Assembly: GCA_033764095.1 (NCBI GenBank)
Contig: JANRJF010000342.1
Location: 1-32,697 of the forward strand
Direction: 5' to 3'
DNA length: 32,697 bases
From: JBDTMT01 sp033764095
GTDB lineage: Bacteria; Desulfobacterota; Binatia; HRBIN30; CADEER01
The translations under genes were made by a program, and so were the position numbers. Positions 15,149-26,727 of the stretch are shown piece by piece (position 1 is the stretch's first letter; each line of letters starts with the position of its first letter). The notes beneath the pieces are model-generated. The model was not told where the DNA came from. It ran no database searches and was given only the letters and a program-made list of their open reading frames with translations.

Positions 15149-16177
15149 ATGCCGTGGTGGGTGTGGGTGGCGTTCAACGCCGCGGTGCTGGGGGTGCTGG
15201 CGATCGACCTCGGCGTCTTCCACCGCCACGCCCGCGAGGTGAGCCTGCGCGAGGCGGCGGGCTGGACCATCACCTGGGTGTCGCTGGCGCTGGCGTTCAA
15301 CGTCGGCATCTACGTCACGCTCGGATCGCAGAAGGCGCTGGAGTTTCTCACCGGCTACCTGATCGAACAGGCGCTGTCGGTCGACAACATCTTCGTCTTC
15401 GTTTTGATCTTCTCGTATTTCTCGGTGCCGAGCCGCTACCAGCACCGCATTCTCTTCTGGGGCATTCTCGGCGCGCTGGTGCTGCGCGGCACGATGATCG
15501 GCGGCGGGACCTGGCTGATCCACCGCTTCGAGTGGATCCTCTACCTGTTCGGCGCCTTCCTGGTCTTCACCGGCGTGCGCATGGCGTTCGCCAGCGAGGA
15601 GGGCCTGGAAGTCGAGGCCAACCCGGTGGTGCGGCTGGTGCGTCGCTTCCTGCCGGTGACCAAGCGCTACTACGGCCAGCACTTCGTCGTCTCGGCGCCG
15701 GTCGGCGGGCGCCGGCGTTGGATCGCGACGCCGCTGCTGGTGGTGCTGGTGATGGTCGAGACCACCGACGTGATCTTCGCCGTCGACTCGATCCCGGCGA
15801 TCTTCTCGATCACCACCGATCCGTTCATCGTCTACACGTCGAACGTCTGCGCGATCCTCGGCCTGCGCTCGCTGTACTTCCTGCTCGCCGGCATCGTCGA
15901 CACCTTCCGCTTCCTGCAGATCGGCCTGTCGGCGGTGCTGGTCTTCGTCGGCGCCAAGATGCTGGTCGAGCCGTGGCTGGCGGTGCCGATCGGCATCTCG
16001 CTGGCGGTGGTCGCCGGCGTGCTCGGCACCGCGGTGGGCGCCTCGCTGCTCTTCCCGGCCGAGGCCGAGGAGCTCTCGCCGGTGGTGCACGATCCGCTCG
16101 CGACGCCCTCCGACGCGGCGGCCGAGGTGCTCGACCGCGAGCAGTCGCTCGAGGACCTGCCGCCGCCGCCGCGCTGA
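15149..16177 (+). CDS. TerC/Alx family integral membrane protein
   Basis: The product has 342 residues with about nine hydrophobic segments. TerC-family signatures are present: LIEQALSVDNIFVFVLIFS (with the conserved acidic ASVDN-type motif), the paired motif MVETTDVIFAVDSIPAIF, and GLRSLYFLLAG. Relatives include Alx and MntP-independent manganese exporters and tellurite-resistance TerC; the acidic residues likely bind the metal. The C-terminal about 30 residues are acidic and proline-rich, probably a cytosolic tail. It starts 2 bases after the viaA-like stop, so all three genes form one coupled unit. Substrate Mn is inference from the family. Confidence 0.9.
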   Translation: MPWWVWVAFNAAVLGVLAIDLGVFHRHAREVSLREAAGWTITWVSLALAFNVGIYVTLGSQKALEFLTGYLIEQALSVDNIFVFVLIFSYFSVPSRYQHRILFWGILGALVLRGTMIGGGTWLIHRFEWILYLFGAFLVFTGVRMAFASEEGLEVEANPVVRLVRRFLPVTKRYYGQHFVVSAPVGGRRRWIATPLLVVLVMVETTDVIFAVDSIPAIFSITTDPFIVYTSNVCAILGLRSLYFLLAGIVDTFRFLQIGLSAVLVFVGAKMLVEPWLAVPIGISLAVVAGVLGTAVGASLLFPAEAEELSPVVHDPLATPSDAAAEVLDREQSLEDLPPPPR

Positions 16178-16197
16178 GCGCGACGGCGGCGCCAGGG

Positions 16198-17439
16198 TCA
16201 GCCTTCCACCGGCTGCAGCGGGCCGGGCGTGAAGGTCACCAACATCTCCTTCACGCCGTTGATGAAGGTCGAGCGCAGGCGGCGCGGCGGCGCGGCGTGC
16301 TCCATGTCGCGGAAGCGCATGGTGATGCCGCGGAAGACCTCCTGCAGCTCCATGCGCGCCAGGTTGGCGCCCAGGCAGTAGTGCTCGCCGAAGCCGAAGG
16401 CGACATGGTCGTTCGGGCTGCGGCGGATGTCGAAGGTGTCGGGTTCGCGGAACACGTCCTCGTCGCGGTTCGCCGACGGGTACCAGAGCAGCAGCTTCTC
16501 GTCGGCGCGGATCATCTGGCCGCGCAGCTCGACGTCGGCGGTGGCGGTGCGGCGGAAGGTGTGCACCGCCGGCGCGAAGCGCAGGATCTCCTCCACCGCG
16601 CTCGGCACCAGGGTGGGGTCGTTCTCCAGGTCGCGCAGCTGGCTGCGATGGGCGAGCAGCTCGATCATCCCGTTCGAGGTGACCGTGCGCGTCGTCTCGT
16701 TGCCGGCGATGAGCAGCAGCAGGAAGAAGAAGTTGAACTCCATCTCGTCGAGCTTGCGGCCCTCCAGCTCGGCGTTGACCAGCGCGCGCGCCAGCGTGTC
16801 CTTGTCGGTCTCGTGGGCGATCTTCCAGAGGTTGCTGGCGTAGACGAACATCTCGCCGAACGCCGCCATCGCGTCGCCCGGCACGATCGGCTTGCCGTCG
16901 CTCTGCAGATCGGGGTCGTCGATGCCGACCATCTTGTTGCCGAGGACGTAGATGTGGCGGCGGTCCTCTTCCGGCACGCCCATCATCTCGCAGATGACTT
17001 CCAGCGGCAGCAGGGCCGCGACGTCCTCAACGAAGTCGCACTCGCCGCGCTCGATGACGCCGTTGATGATCTTGGTCACCATGGCGCGCACGCGGCCGTG
17101 CAGGTTGTTGATCATGCGCGGCGTGAATGCCTGGTTGACCAGCGTGCGGTACTGGCGATGCCGCGGCGGATCCATGTTGAGCATGATGGATTGGATCGCC
17201 GGCAGGTCGGTGGGCGCCGGGTCCTCGCGCAGGGTGCCCTGGCGCTCGGAGGAGAACAGGCCGGGGTTCTTCGAGACCCACTTCAGGTCGTGGTACTTGG
17301 TCACCGCCCAGAAGCCCGGGCCGTTCGGCTCGGGATGGCGGTACACCGGCGCCTCGCGCCGCAGGACGCGGAACATGTCGTGCGGCGTCCCGCGCTGAAA
17401 GAGATCGGCATCGGTGAGATTGACCTGGGAGAGATCCAT
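16198..17439 (-). CDS. Cytochrome P450
   Basis: The product is 413 residues, a typical soluble bacterial P450. The I-helix oxygen-activation motif is AGNETT (245-250). The K-helix ExxR is E284-R287. The heme loop is FGFGEHYCLGANLAR with C355 as thiolate ligand. The stretch LNMDPPRHRQYRTLVNQAF and the heme loop resemble the CYP124/125/142 group, whose members hydroxylate sterol side chains or branched lipids. The substrate is therefore possibly a steroid or lipid, by inference. No ferredoxin or reductase is adjacent. Two palindromes just before the ATG suggest repression by a TetR-type regulator. Convergent with terC, 20 bp apart. Confidence 0.93.
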   Translation of the reverse strand: MDLSQVNLTDADLFQRGTPHDMFRVLRREAPVYRHPEPNGPGFWAVTKYHDLKWVSKNPGLFSSERQGTLREDPAPTDLPAIQSIMLNMDPPRHRQYRTLVNQAFTPRMINNLHGRVRAMVTKIINGVIERGECDFVEDVAALLPLEVICEMMGVPEEDRRHIYVLGNKMVGIDDPDLQSDGKPIVPGDAMAAFGEMFVYASNLWKIAHETDKDTLARALVNAELEGRKLDEMEFNFFFLLLLIAGNETTRTVTSNGMIELLAHRSQLRDLENDPTLVPSAVEEILRFAPAVHTFRRTATADVELRGQMIRADEKLLLWYPSANRDEDVFREPDTFDIRRSPNDHVAFGFGEHYCLGANLARMELQEVFRGITMRFRDMEHAAPPRRLRSTFINGVKEMLVTFTPGPLQPVEG

Positions 17440-17454
17440 GTATGCCTCGCTGAC

Positions 17455-17481
17455 AAACGGTCGTTTACAAACAAACGTTTG
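17455..17481. promoter_or_regulatory. Double palindrome, candidate TetR-type operator upstream of P450
   Basis: AAACGGTCGTTT (17455-17466, arms AAACG/CGTTT) is followed five bases later by the perfect palindrome CAAACGTTTG (17472-17481). Both start within 45 bp of the P450 ATG. Paired AAACG/CGTTT dyads of this type resemble operators for dimeric TetR/AcrR regulators of lipid and steroid genes. No regulator gene lies next to it. Confidence 0.55.
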
Positions 17482-17578
17482 GTTAGCCCGCGCCGCCGGG
17501 CGCGGTCAAGCGCGTTCTGCGCTTGTGGCCGACTGGTGACGCCGCCAGGGCCCGCCCGGCGGCGCGCTCGCCTGGAGC

Positions 17579-17601
17579 GGGGCGCGCCGCCGGCGCGCCC
17601 C
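17579..17601 (-). terminator. GC-rich hairpin directly after the ligase stop
   Basis: A perfect 10-bp stem, GGGGCGCGCC and GGCGCGCCCC with a 3-base loop, abuts the ligase TAG stop (17602-17604). No T-run follows on the minus strand. It may slow or end ligase transcription or protect its 3' end. The rest of 17482-17578 holds nothing else I can name. Confidence 0.4.
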
Positions 17602-19251
17602 CTACACTCCCGGCAGATAACCCCGCAGCGTGGCCAGGGTATCCGCATCCGCGGCGCGCTTGTCGTCGCGCCGCCGGACGATGCGGGCGAAGCGCAACGC
17701 CAACCCGGCCGCGTACTGCGGGCTGCTCTGCACGCCGTCGAACTTCACCTCGACCACCAGCTCGGGGCGGACGAAGACCGTGCCGTGCCGTTGATCGATC
17801 TTCAGCTCCAGCAGGCGCTCGGTGAGGGCGGCGAACTCGGCGTCGGTCGGGCCCTTGAACGTCTTGCCCACCGGTTCGAGCCGTCCGCTCGCCTCGTCGC
17901 GCGCCGCCAGGTGGTAGTTGCTCAGCCATCCGTGTCGGCGGCCGTAGCCCCAGTCGGCGGCGACGACGACCAGGTCGACGGTCACGCTGCGCTTGATCTT
18001 GAGCCAGCCGGCGCCGCGCTGTCCCGGCGTGTACGCCGCGTCGAGCGCCTTGGCCATGACGCCTTCGTGGCCCGCCGCCAGCGCCGCGGCGTAGCAGGCC
18101 TCGCCTGCAGCGAGGTCGGCGGGCACCAGGTGCTCGACACAGGCGAGCGCCCCACGCGCGATCTGTAACGCCTCCCAGCGCTCCGCCTCGGCGCGATCGA
18201 GCAGCCAGACGTCGCCGAGCCGCAACAGGTCGAACAGGTAGAGCTGCACCGGTACGGCCTCCGCGAGACGCTCGACGTCGCGCACGCGCCGGAAGCGCCG
18301 CATGAGCTCCTGAAACGGCAGCGGCCGGCCGTCGGCCTCGGCCAGCACCTCGCCCTCGAAGATGGCGGTGTCCGCTGCCGCGGTGTCGCGTACCGCCGCG
18401 ACGATCTCCGGCAGACTGCGGGTGAGGTCCTGCAGTCGCCGGGAGAAGATCCGCACCTGGTCGCCGCGCTTGTGGATCTGCACCCGCGCGCCGTCGAGCT
18501 TCCACTCCAGCGCCAGTCGTCCATCGAGTGCCGCCCACGCCGCGGCGAGGTCGGCGGCGGATTGCGCCAGCATCGGCTTGATCGGCCGGAAGAGCTCTGC
18601 CTGCACGCCGGCGATCCGCGCCGGATCGGCGCGCACCAGGCGCGCCAGCTCGCCGATGTCGCTGAGCGCCTGCTGGGCGCGCCGCAGGTCGCTGGCGGGG
18701 GCGCCGGCGAGCAGTGCCAGCGCGTCGAGCACGATGCCCTCCTGCACGCCGTGACGCATCTCGCCGACGACGACCTTCGCCAGGTACTTGGCCTCGATCG
18801 GCGTCGCGCGCCGCAGCAGCGCGGCGAGTTGCGCGATGCGGCGGCCGCGCGAGCCGTCGCCGTGTTCGGCGGCGATGGCGACGAAGCCGTCCTGCACGTC
18901 GCGCAATGTCAGCGGGGGATGGTGCGCGGCGGGCGGCATGGCGCGCGCCACGAGATCGCCGAAATCGGGCGCGCCGGCCCACTGCAGCTGGTCCGGGTTC
19001 GCGCCGGCCTCGCGCAGTGCCTGCCAGACCGCCGCCCCGCCGAGCGCCAGGCGCCGTCCCTGCGCCTCGGCGAAGGCGCGCCCGAGCAGCAGTCGGGTGG
19101 CGAGGGCGGCGTCGTCGGGCGTCAGCGCGCCGAGGTAGTCGGCCACCAGCCGTGCCCGCTCCCGCCGCCCGGCGGTATCGGCCAGCCGTTCGCCCAGCCC
19201 GGCGAGGCCGGCGAATTGCGCTTTCGCCGCATGTTCGCTATCGATCGGCAC
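17602..19251 (-). CDS. ATP-dependent DNA ligase (archaeal/LigB-like)
   Basis: The product has about 549 residues. The nucleotidyltransferase motif I is EWKLDGARVQIHK, with the adenylated lysine near K251. Motif III YLFDLLRL, motif IV EGVMAKAL and motif V GWLKIKRS follow, then the OB-fold (GRRHGWLSNYHL, VGKTFKG, VEVKFDGVQSS). An N-terminal helical DNA-binding domain of about 220 residues is present, as in archaeal Lig and mycobacterial LigB. It seals nicks using ATP and would be accessory to the NAD-dependent LigA. The start is uncertain: GTG at 19251 or 19266. In-frame starts further up would run into lexA on the other strand. Confidence 0.9.
   Translation of the reverse strand: MPIDSEHAAKAQFAGLAGLGERLADTAGRRERARLVADYLGALTPDDAALATRLLLGRAFAEAQGRRLALGGAAVWQALREAGANPDQLQWAGAPDFGDLVARAMPPAAHHPPLTLRDVQDGFVAIAAEHGDGSRGRRIAQLAALLRRATPIEAKYLAKVVVGEMRHGVQEGIVLDALALLAGAPASDLRRAQQALSDIGELARLVRADPARIAGVQAELFRPIKPMLAQSAADLAAAWAALDGRLALEWKLDGARVQIHKRGDQVRIFSRRLQDLTRSLPEIVAAVRDTAAADTAIFEGEVLAEADGRPLPFQELMRRFRRVRDVERLAEAVPVQLYLFDLLRLGDVWLLDRAEAERWEALQIARGALACVEHLVPADLAAGEACYAAALAAGHEGVMAKALDAAYTPGQRGAGWLKIKRSVTVDLVVVAADWGYGRRHGWLSNYHLAARDEASGRLEPVGKTFKGPTDAEFAALTERLLELKIDQRHGTVFVRPELVVEVKFDGVQSSPQYAAGLALRFARIVRRRDDKRAADADTLATLRGYLPGV
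19216..19244 (+). promoter_or_regulatory. Candidate lexA promoter inside the ligase 5' end
   Basis: TTGCGC (19216-19221), 17 bases, then TATCGA (19239-19244). Transcription would start near 19251, about 20 bases before the lexA ATG. I find no clear CTG-N10-CAG or GAAC-N4-GTTC operator; a half-site-like ATGTTCG sits in the spacer. Confidence 0.35.
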
Positions 19252-19270
19252 GGCGGAATTGGACACGCGA

Positions 19271-19873
19271 ATGGTGCTCACCAAGCGGCAGAAAGAGCTC
19301 TTCGACTATCTCGACGGCTACATCGCCGAGCATGGCTACGCGCCGACCCTCGAGGAGATCCGCGGCCGGTTCAAATTGAACTCGCTCGCCACGGTGCACA
19401 AGCACCTCACCAATCTGGAGCAGAAGGGCGCCATCCGCCGCACCTGGAACCACAGCCGCGCCATCGAGATGGTGCCGCGGCGGGCGGCGCGCGGCGCGGT
19501 GGAGCTGCCGCTGCTCGGACGCGTCGCCGCCGGCCAGCCGATCGAAGCGCTGGAAACCACCGACACCATCGCCGTGCCGGAGGAGCTGATCCGGCGCCAG
19601 AACACTTTCGTATTGAAGGTGGTCGGCAACTCGATGGTCAACGACGGCATCCTCGACGGCGACTACATCGTCGTCGAGGAACGGCTCGACGCGACCAACG
19701 GCGAGACCGTGGTGGCGGTGGTCGATGGCGAGGCGACGGTGAAGCGCTTCTTCCGCGATGGCCCCGGTCGCGTCCGGCTGCAGCCGGCCAACGACGCGAT
19801 GGCGCCGATCGTGGTGAAAGAGCGCGACTGCACGTTGCGCGGCGTCGTCGTCGCGGTGATGCGCAAGTACTGA
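19271..19873 (+). CDS. lexA: LexA SOS-response repressor
   Basis: The product has 200 residues. An N-terminal winged helix-turn-helix (about 1-68; PTLEEIRGRFKLNSLATVHKHL) binds the SOS operator. The self-cleavage bond is A87-G88 in GRVAAGQP. The serine of GNSM is S121 and the lysine of ATVKRF is K158, so the Ser-Lys dyad is complete. RecA filaments trigger its cleavage after DNA damage. The ATG at 19271 fits the family start; a TTG 12 bases upstream is unlikely. It is divergent from a DNA ligase with essentially no spacer, suggesting shared control of the pair. Confidence 0.96.
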   Translation: MVLTKRQKELFDYLDGYIAEHGYAPTLEEIRGRFKLNSLATVHKHLTNLEQKGAIRRTWNHSRAIEMVPRRAARGAVELPLLGRVAAGQPIEALETTDTIAVPEELIRRQNTFVLKVVGNSMVNDGILDGDYIVVEERLDATNGETVVAVVDGEATVKRFFRDGPGRVRLQPANDAMAPIVVKERDCTLRGVVVAVMRKY

Positions 19874-19886
19874 GTCGCGGCGCGGC

Positions 19887-20483
19887 TCAGGCGATGGTCA
19901 GCTCGAAGGCCGCCACCGGGAAGCGGACCGTCTGGTCGTGCTTCAGCGCGCCCCAGACCAAGCCTTCGTAACAATCGCCGCCGCGCACCAGCGCGTCGAC
20001 GCCGTAGATCTTCAACTCCGGCAGCGTCCGCGTATCGCAGCGCACTTCGTTCGGGTCGATGCGTACGTGCAGCTCGGGAGCGAGGGTGAGCTGCGGTCGC
20101 AGCGGGGCGCGCGGATCGAAACGCCGCACCAGTCCGTGTGTCGAGAGGACGACCACCGCAGCGTCGCCATGGCGGTCGAACACCTCGACGGGGACCGCGA
20201 AGCGCACGTCCCCACGCTCGGGACGCAACTCGAACTGGACGTGCATGAGCGGAAACTCACGGGCCCGTGTCTGGCCGCGCGGCGGCGGCAGGCTGTCGCC
20301 GAGATCGTCGAGCCCTCCCGACCACCACGCCAGGTACGCCTCGAGATAGGGACGCGGCTCGACCGAGCCGCGCGCCACCAGGTCGCCGACCCGGGCCACG
20401 TAGGTGGCGGTGCGAATGGCGAACCGCCGCTGCATTCGGAAGAACCCATCGGCGATGCCGGGCGTCTCGCGTCGCGCGCTCAC
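19887..20483 (-). CDS. Unrecognised protein: helical N-terminus plus beta-rich C-terminus
   Basis: The product has 198 residues and I recognise no named family. Residues 1-60 look helical with an aromatic-rich stretch, YLEAYLAWWSGGLDDL. Residues 75-198 alternate short hydrophobic strands and turns, suggesting an immunoglobulin-like or beta-sandwich domain (HVQFELRP, VRFAVPVEVFDRHG, LHVRIDPNEV, VRFPVAAFELTI). No signal peptide. The GTG start overlaps the preceding 78-residue gene by 4 bases, so translation is coupled. It is the last gene of a four-gene minus-strand operon and converges with lexA. The overall architecture resembles the product of 29909-30652 across the kinase gene. Confidence 0.7.
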   Translation of the reverse strand: MSARRETPGIADGFFRMQRRFAIRTATYVARVGDLVARGSVEPRPYLEAYLAWWSGGLDDLGDSLPPPRGQTRAREFPLMHVQFELRPERGDVRFAVPVEVFDRHGDAAVVVLSTHGLVRRFDPRAPLRPQLTLAPELHVRIDPNEVRCDTRTLPELKIYGVDALVRGGDCYEGLVWGALKHDQTVRFPVAAFELTIA

Positions 20484-20716
20484 TGCGGCCGACCATCGCG
20501 CGACGGCTGCTTGAGCGCGGCGGCGAGGTCGGTCCACAGCTTGCCGTAGCGCTCCAGCCAATTGGTCGGGGACCACTCGCCCGCGATCGTCATATCGGTG
20601 GCGTCGAGGACGAACGCGCCGACGTGTTTGACCACCGTCTTCTGCGCGTTGAGCCAGCGGTCGAACAGCTGCTCGAGCTCGCCGCGCACCCCGTGTTGGT
20701 CGTCACCATTCGACAT
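20480..20716 (-). CDS. Unrecognised small helical protein (78 aa)
   Basis: The product has 78 residues, all apparently helical, with amphipathic segments ELEQLFDRWLNAQKTVVKHV and WLERYGKLWTDLAAALK. Spacing of Trp and charged residues recalls phasin-like surface-coating helices, but I cannot assign a family. The ATG at 20716 has GGAGGG 5-6 bases upstream, a strong ribosome site. It overlaps the next gene by 4 bases, and the two may form one complex. The same aromatic-x3-W pattern recurs in the N-terminal parts of the 198-aa and 247-aa unknown proteins nearby. Confidence 0.7.
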   Translation of the reverse strand: MSNGDDQHGVRGELEQLFDRWLNAQKTVVKHVGAFVLDATDMTIAGEWSPTNWLERYGKLWTDLAAALKQPSRDGRPQ

Positions 20717-20742
20717 GGTCCCTCCGTTGGGTCGATGCATCG

Positions 20743-21774
20743 TCATGCGGTTGCGGCCGGTTCGGCGCCGCGCCGGATGAAGTTGTTGAACCCGCCCACC
20801 TGGCTGTCGAGCAGCATCGAGATCAGCGCCGGGCAGAGCAGGTTGAGGAGGCTCGACGTGAACTTGACCTTCTTGGTCATCGTGCCGGCGACCCATCCGT
20901 CCGGCAGCGCATCGTCGCGCCGCACTTCGAGATAGCCCTCGTTGACCGTTACCTGGTCATCCGCCTCGTACATCAGCGCGTAGTCGCTGCGCGCCCGATC
21001 AGGCTCGACGGTGTACTCGATCCGCAGGCGCTGCTGGAACACGCTGGTGGTCGCGCTATTCCAGCTGGCGACGAAATCCTCCCGCAGCACGCCGCTCCAC
21101 GGCTCGGGCGGGCGCTCGCCGGGGTCGTTCGCGTGACCCTCGCGATAGGTCGCGGCGAAGAACTCGCCCAGCTGCTCCCAGTTCTCCGGGTTCACCAGCC
21201 CCGCCAGCTCGCGCACCGTGGCGCGCAGATAGACGTCCTTCTCCACCAGGAAGGCGCCGCGGTCGTGCACCAGGCGGGTGGGCAGGGCGATGAGCGTCAC
21301 GTCGTCCGCCGCGTTGACCATCTCCTCGCGCAAGGCCGGGAACGGGGGCGCGGTGAGCCCGAATTCGCGCTCCGCCCAGCGCAGGAGAGCGGTCTTGGCC
21401 ACGCCCGGACCGTGCGGTGCCGCTTCGGCGACGCCAGTCGGCGCGACGCTGCAACGCGCCAGCCGCTCGAACTGATCGCGGCGCTCAGGCGCGGGGCGAT
21501 GGCCGTAGAGCAGCATCTGGGAGACGCAACGCCGCGCGACCGGCCGCAGGCGCGGCGTGTAGACCCGGTCGAGCAGCGCGGTCGAGTCGTCGAGCGTCAG
21601 CGGTGCCACCGCGTCGGGCACGCGATCGCCGGAGCGCACGCGGCCGAAGAAGCGATGATAGTAACTCGACCACTGCACCTGGCGCAGCTCGGCGCGCGGC
21701 ACGCCGGTGAGGCGGGCGCGCGGACCTTCGACCTGCGCGGCGGCCGACGGTGAGTGGAAGTGCGCCCGCCGCAT
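20743..21774 (-). CDS. Unrecognised protein with possible START/SRPBCC-like C-terminal domain
   Basis: The product has 343 residues with no named family that I recognise. The first about 140 residues are helical (SGDRVPDAVAPLTLDD, LLYGHRPAPERRDQFERL). From about residue 160 on the pattern is strand, then LVNPENWEQLGEFFAATYRE, several long strands (RLRIEYTVEP, DYALMYEADDQVTVNEGYLEVRR) and a final long helix (SSLLNLLCPALISMLLD). That order suits a helix-grip lipid-binding fold. The preceding 268-aa product has a similar segment (FDAQRWATCAALFWGDVRR). It starts 6 bases after the end of that gene. Fold assignment is an inference from secondary-structure pattern only. Confidence 0.65.
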   Translation of the reverse strand: MRRAHFHSPSAAAQVEGPRARLTGVPRAELRQVQWSSYYHRFFGRVRSGDRVPDAVAPLTLDDSTALLDRVYTPRLRPVARRCVSQMLLYGHRPAPERRDQFERLARCSVAPTGVAEAAPHGPGVAKTALLRWAEREFGLTAPPFPALREEMVNAADDVTLIALPTRLVHDRGAFLVEKDVYLRATVRELAGLVNPENWEQLGEFFAATYREGHANDPGERPPEPWSGVLREDFVASWNSATTSVFQQRLRIEYTVEPDRARSDYALMYEADDQVTVNEGYLEVRRDDALPDGWVAGTMTKKVKFTSSLLNLLCPALISMLLDSQVGGFNNFIRRGAEPAATA

Positions 21775-21780
21775 CGCGCG

Positions 21781-22587
21781 CTACACCGCCAGTGCCAGGC
21801 AGAGCGTCTCGGCCTGCGTCCAATAGGGCAGCAGGCCGCTCATCGGCCCACCGCTGCGCAGCGCCTTGCGCTGCGTCACGCGAGTCGTCCACGCCCCGCC
21901 GCGCGGCGTCTCGGCCGTCAGGTGCGCGACGCAGTCGAGCGACGTCTGTCGGTCCAGCGAGGTGACCGTCACCTCGGCATGGCGCTGGAACGGGGTGGCG
22001 CCACGAGCGACCGTCACCTGCACCGGGACCGCCGTCCCGCGGCTGCTGGTCGGCAGCCTGAGGGTGGCCGTCAGCTCGACCCGGTCGGCATCGGAGCGGG
22101 TCCTGCGCACGTCGCCCCAGAACAACGCCGCGCACGTCGCCCAGCGCTGCGCGTCGAACACATCGGGCATGTCGTTCAACCGACAGTCCACCACCAGGGC
22201 GAGCTCGCACCACTCGGCATCGGCGCGCACGGCGTAGTCGAGGATGCCGTAGTCGCGTGCGAGCACCTGCCACGGATGGGTGCGCATGCCGCGCAGGCAG
22301 GCCAGCTCGTCCAGCGAGCAGCCGAACACCGCCGGTAACAGCGCGGTCAAGGTCGCGGGCGGCCGGGCGGCCGACGCCAACTGGTGTTCCGCCAGCTTCC
22401 ACAGCGCCAACGACACGACGGCACGCGAGAGCGGCGCGCGGTCCGACGTCGCCGGCCTGTGCAGCTCCGCCGCCAGGTCGTCGACCAGCGCCGCGAGCTG
22501 CTCGGGCGTCATCCGCGCGGCGAAGCAGCGCGCCAACGTGGCGTGCAGTTGTTCAGGTGGCGGCGCGGTCATCTGCATGGCGAGCAT
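21781..22587 (-). CDS. Unrecognised protein, paralogous in layout to the 343-aa neighbour
   Basis: The product has 268 residues and is the first gene of the four-gene minus-strand unit. Residues 1-110 are helical and the rest is strand-rich (ELALVVDCRLND, RVELTATLRLP, VPVQVTVARG, HAEVTVTSLDR) ending in a hydrophobic helix. The segment DAQRWATCAALFWGDVRR parallels one in the next gene, so the two may be diverged paralogs with a START-like fold. Start choice is uncertain: ATG at 22587, 22578 or 22572. It faces the kinase gene across 137 bp, where a weak minus-strand promoter (TTGCGC-N18-TACAGC, -10 at 22602-22607) can be drawn. Confidence 0.65.
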   Translation of the reverse strand: MLAMQMTAPPPEQLHATLARCFAARMTPEQLAALVDDLAAELHRPATSDRAPLSRAVVSLALWKLAEHQLASAARPPATLTALLPAVFGCSLDELACLRGMRTHPWQVLARDYGILDYAVRADAEWCELALVVDCRLNDMPDVFDAQRWATCAALFWGDVRRTRSDADRVELTATLRLPTSSRGTAVPVQVTVARGATPFQRHAEVTVTSLDRQTSLDCVAHLTAETPRGGAWTTRVTQRKALRSGGPMSGLLPYWTQAETLCLALAV

Positions 22588-22724
22588 GACGACGTGCGCA
22601 GGCTGTATGACGACCAGCGCTCCCTGCGCAATGGCATCGGGCGTCTCAACCGCGGCATGGACAGACGGGCGGCGTGCGCGCCCGCTCCGCGCGATGCCTG
22701 TTGACTCGTATCGGCGCTGCGGTC

Positions 22725-26726
<4,002 letters not shown>

Positions 26727-26727
26727 C

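Noticed and set aside
15154..18168. A 1004-codon open frame on the plus strand over terC, P450 and part of the ligase
   Set aside because: It spans three recognised genes on two strands and shows only GC-driven composition. The same applies to 27582-30056 minus, 5336-6931 minus, 1434-2645 plus and 12160-13932 minus.
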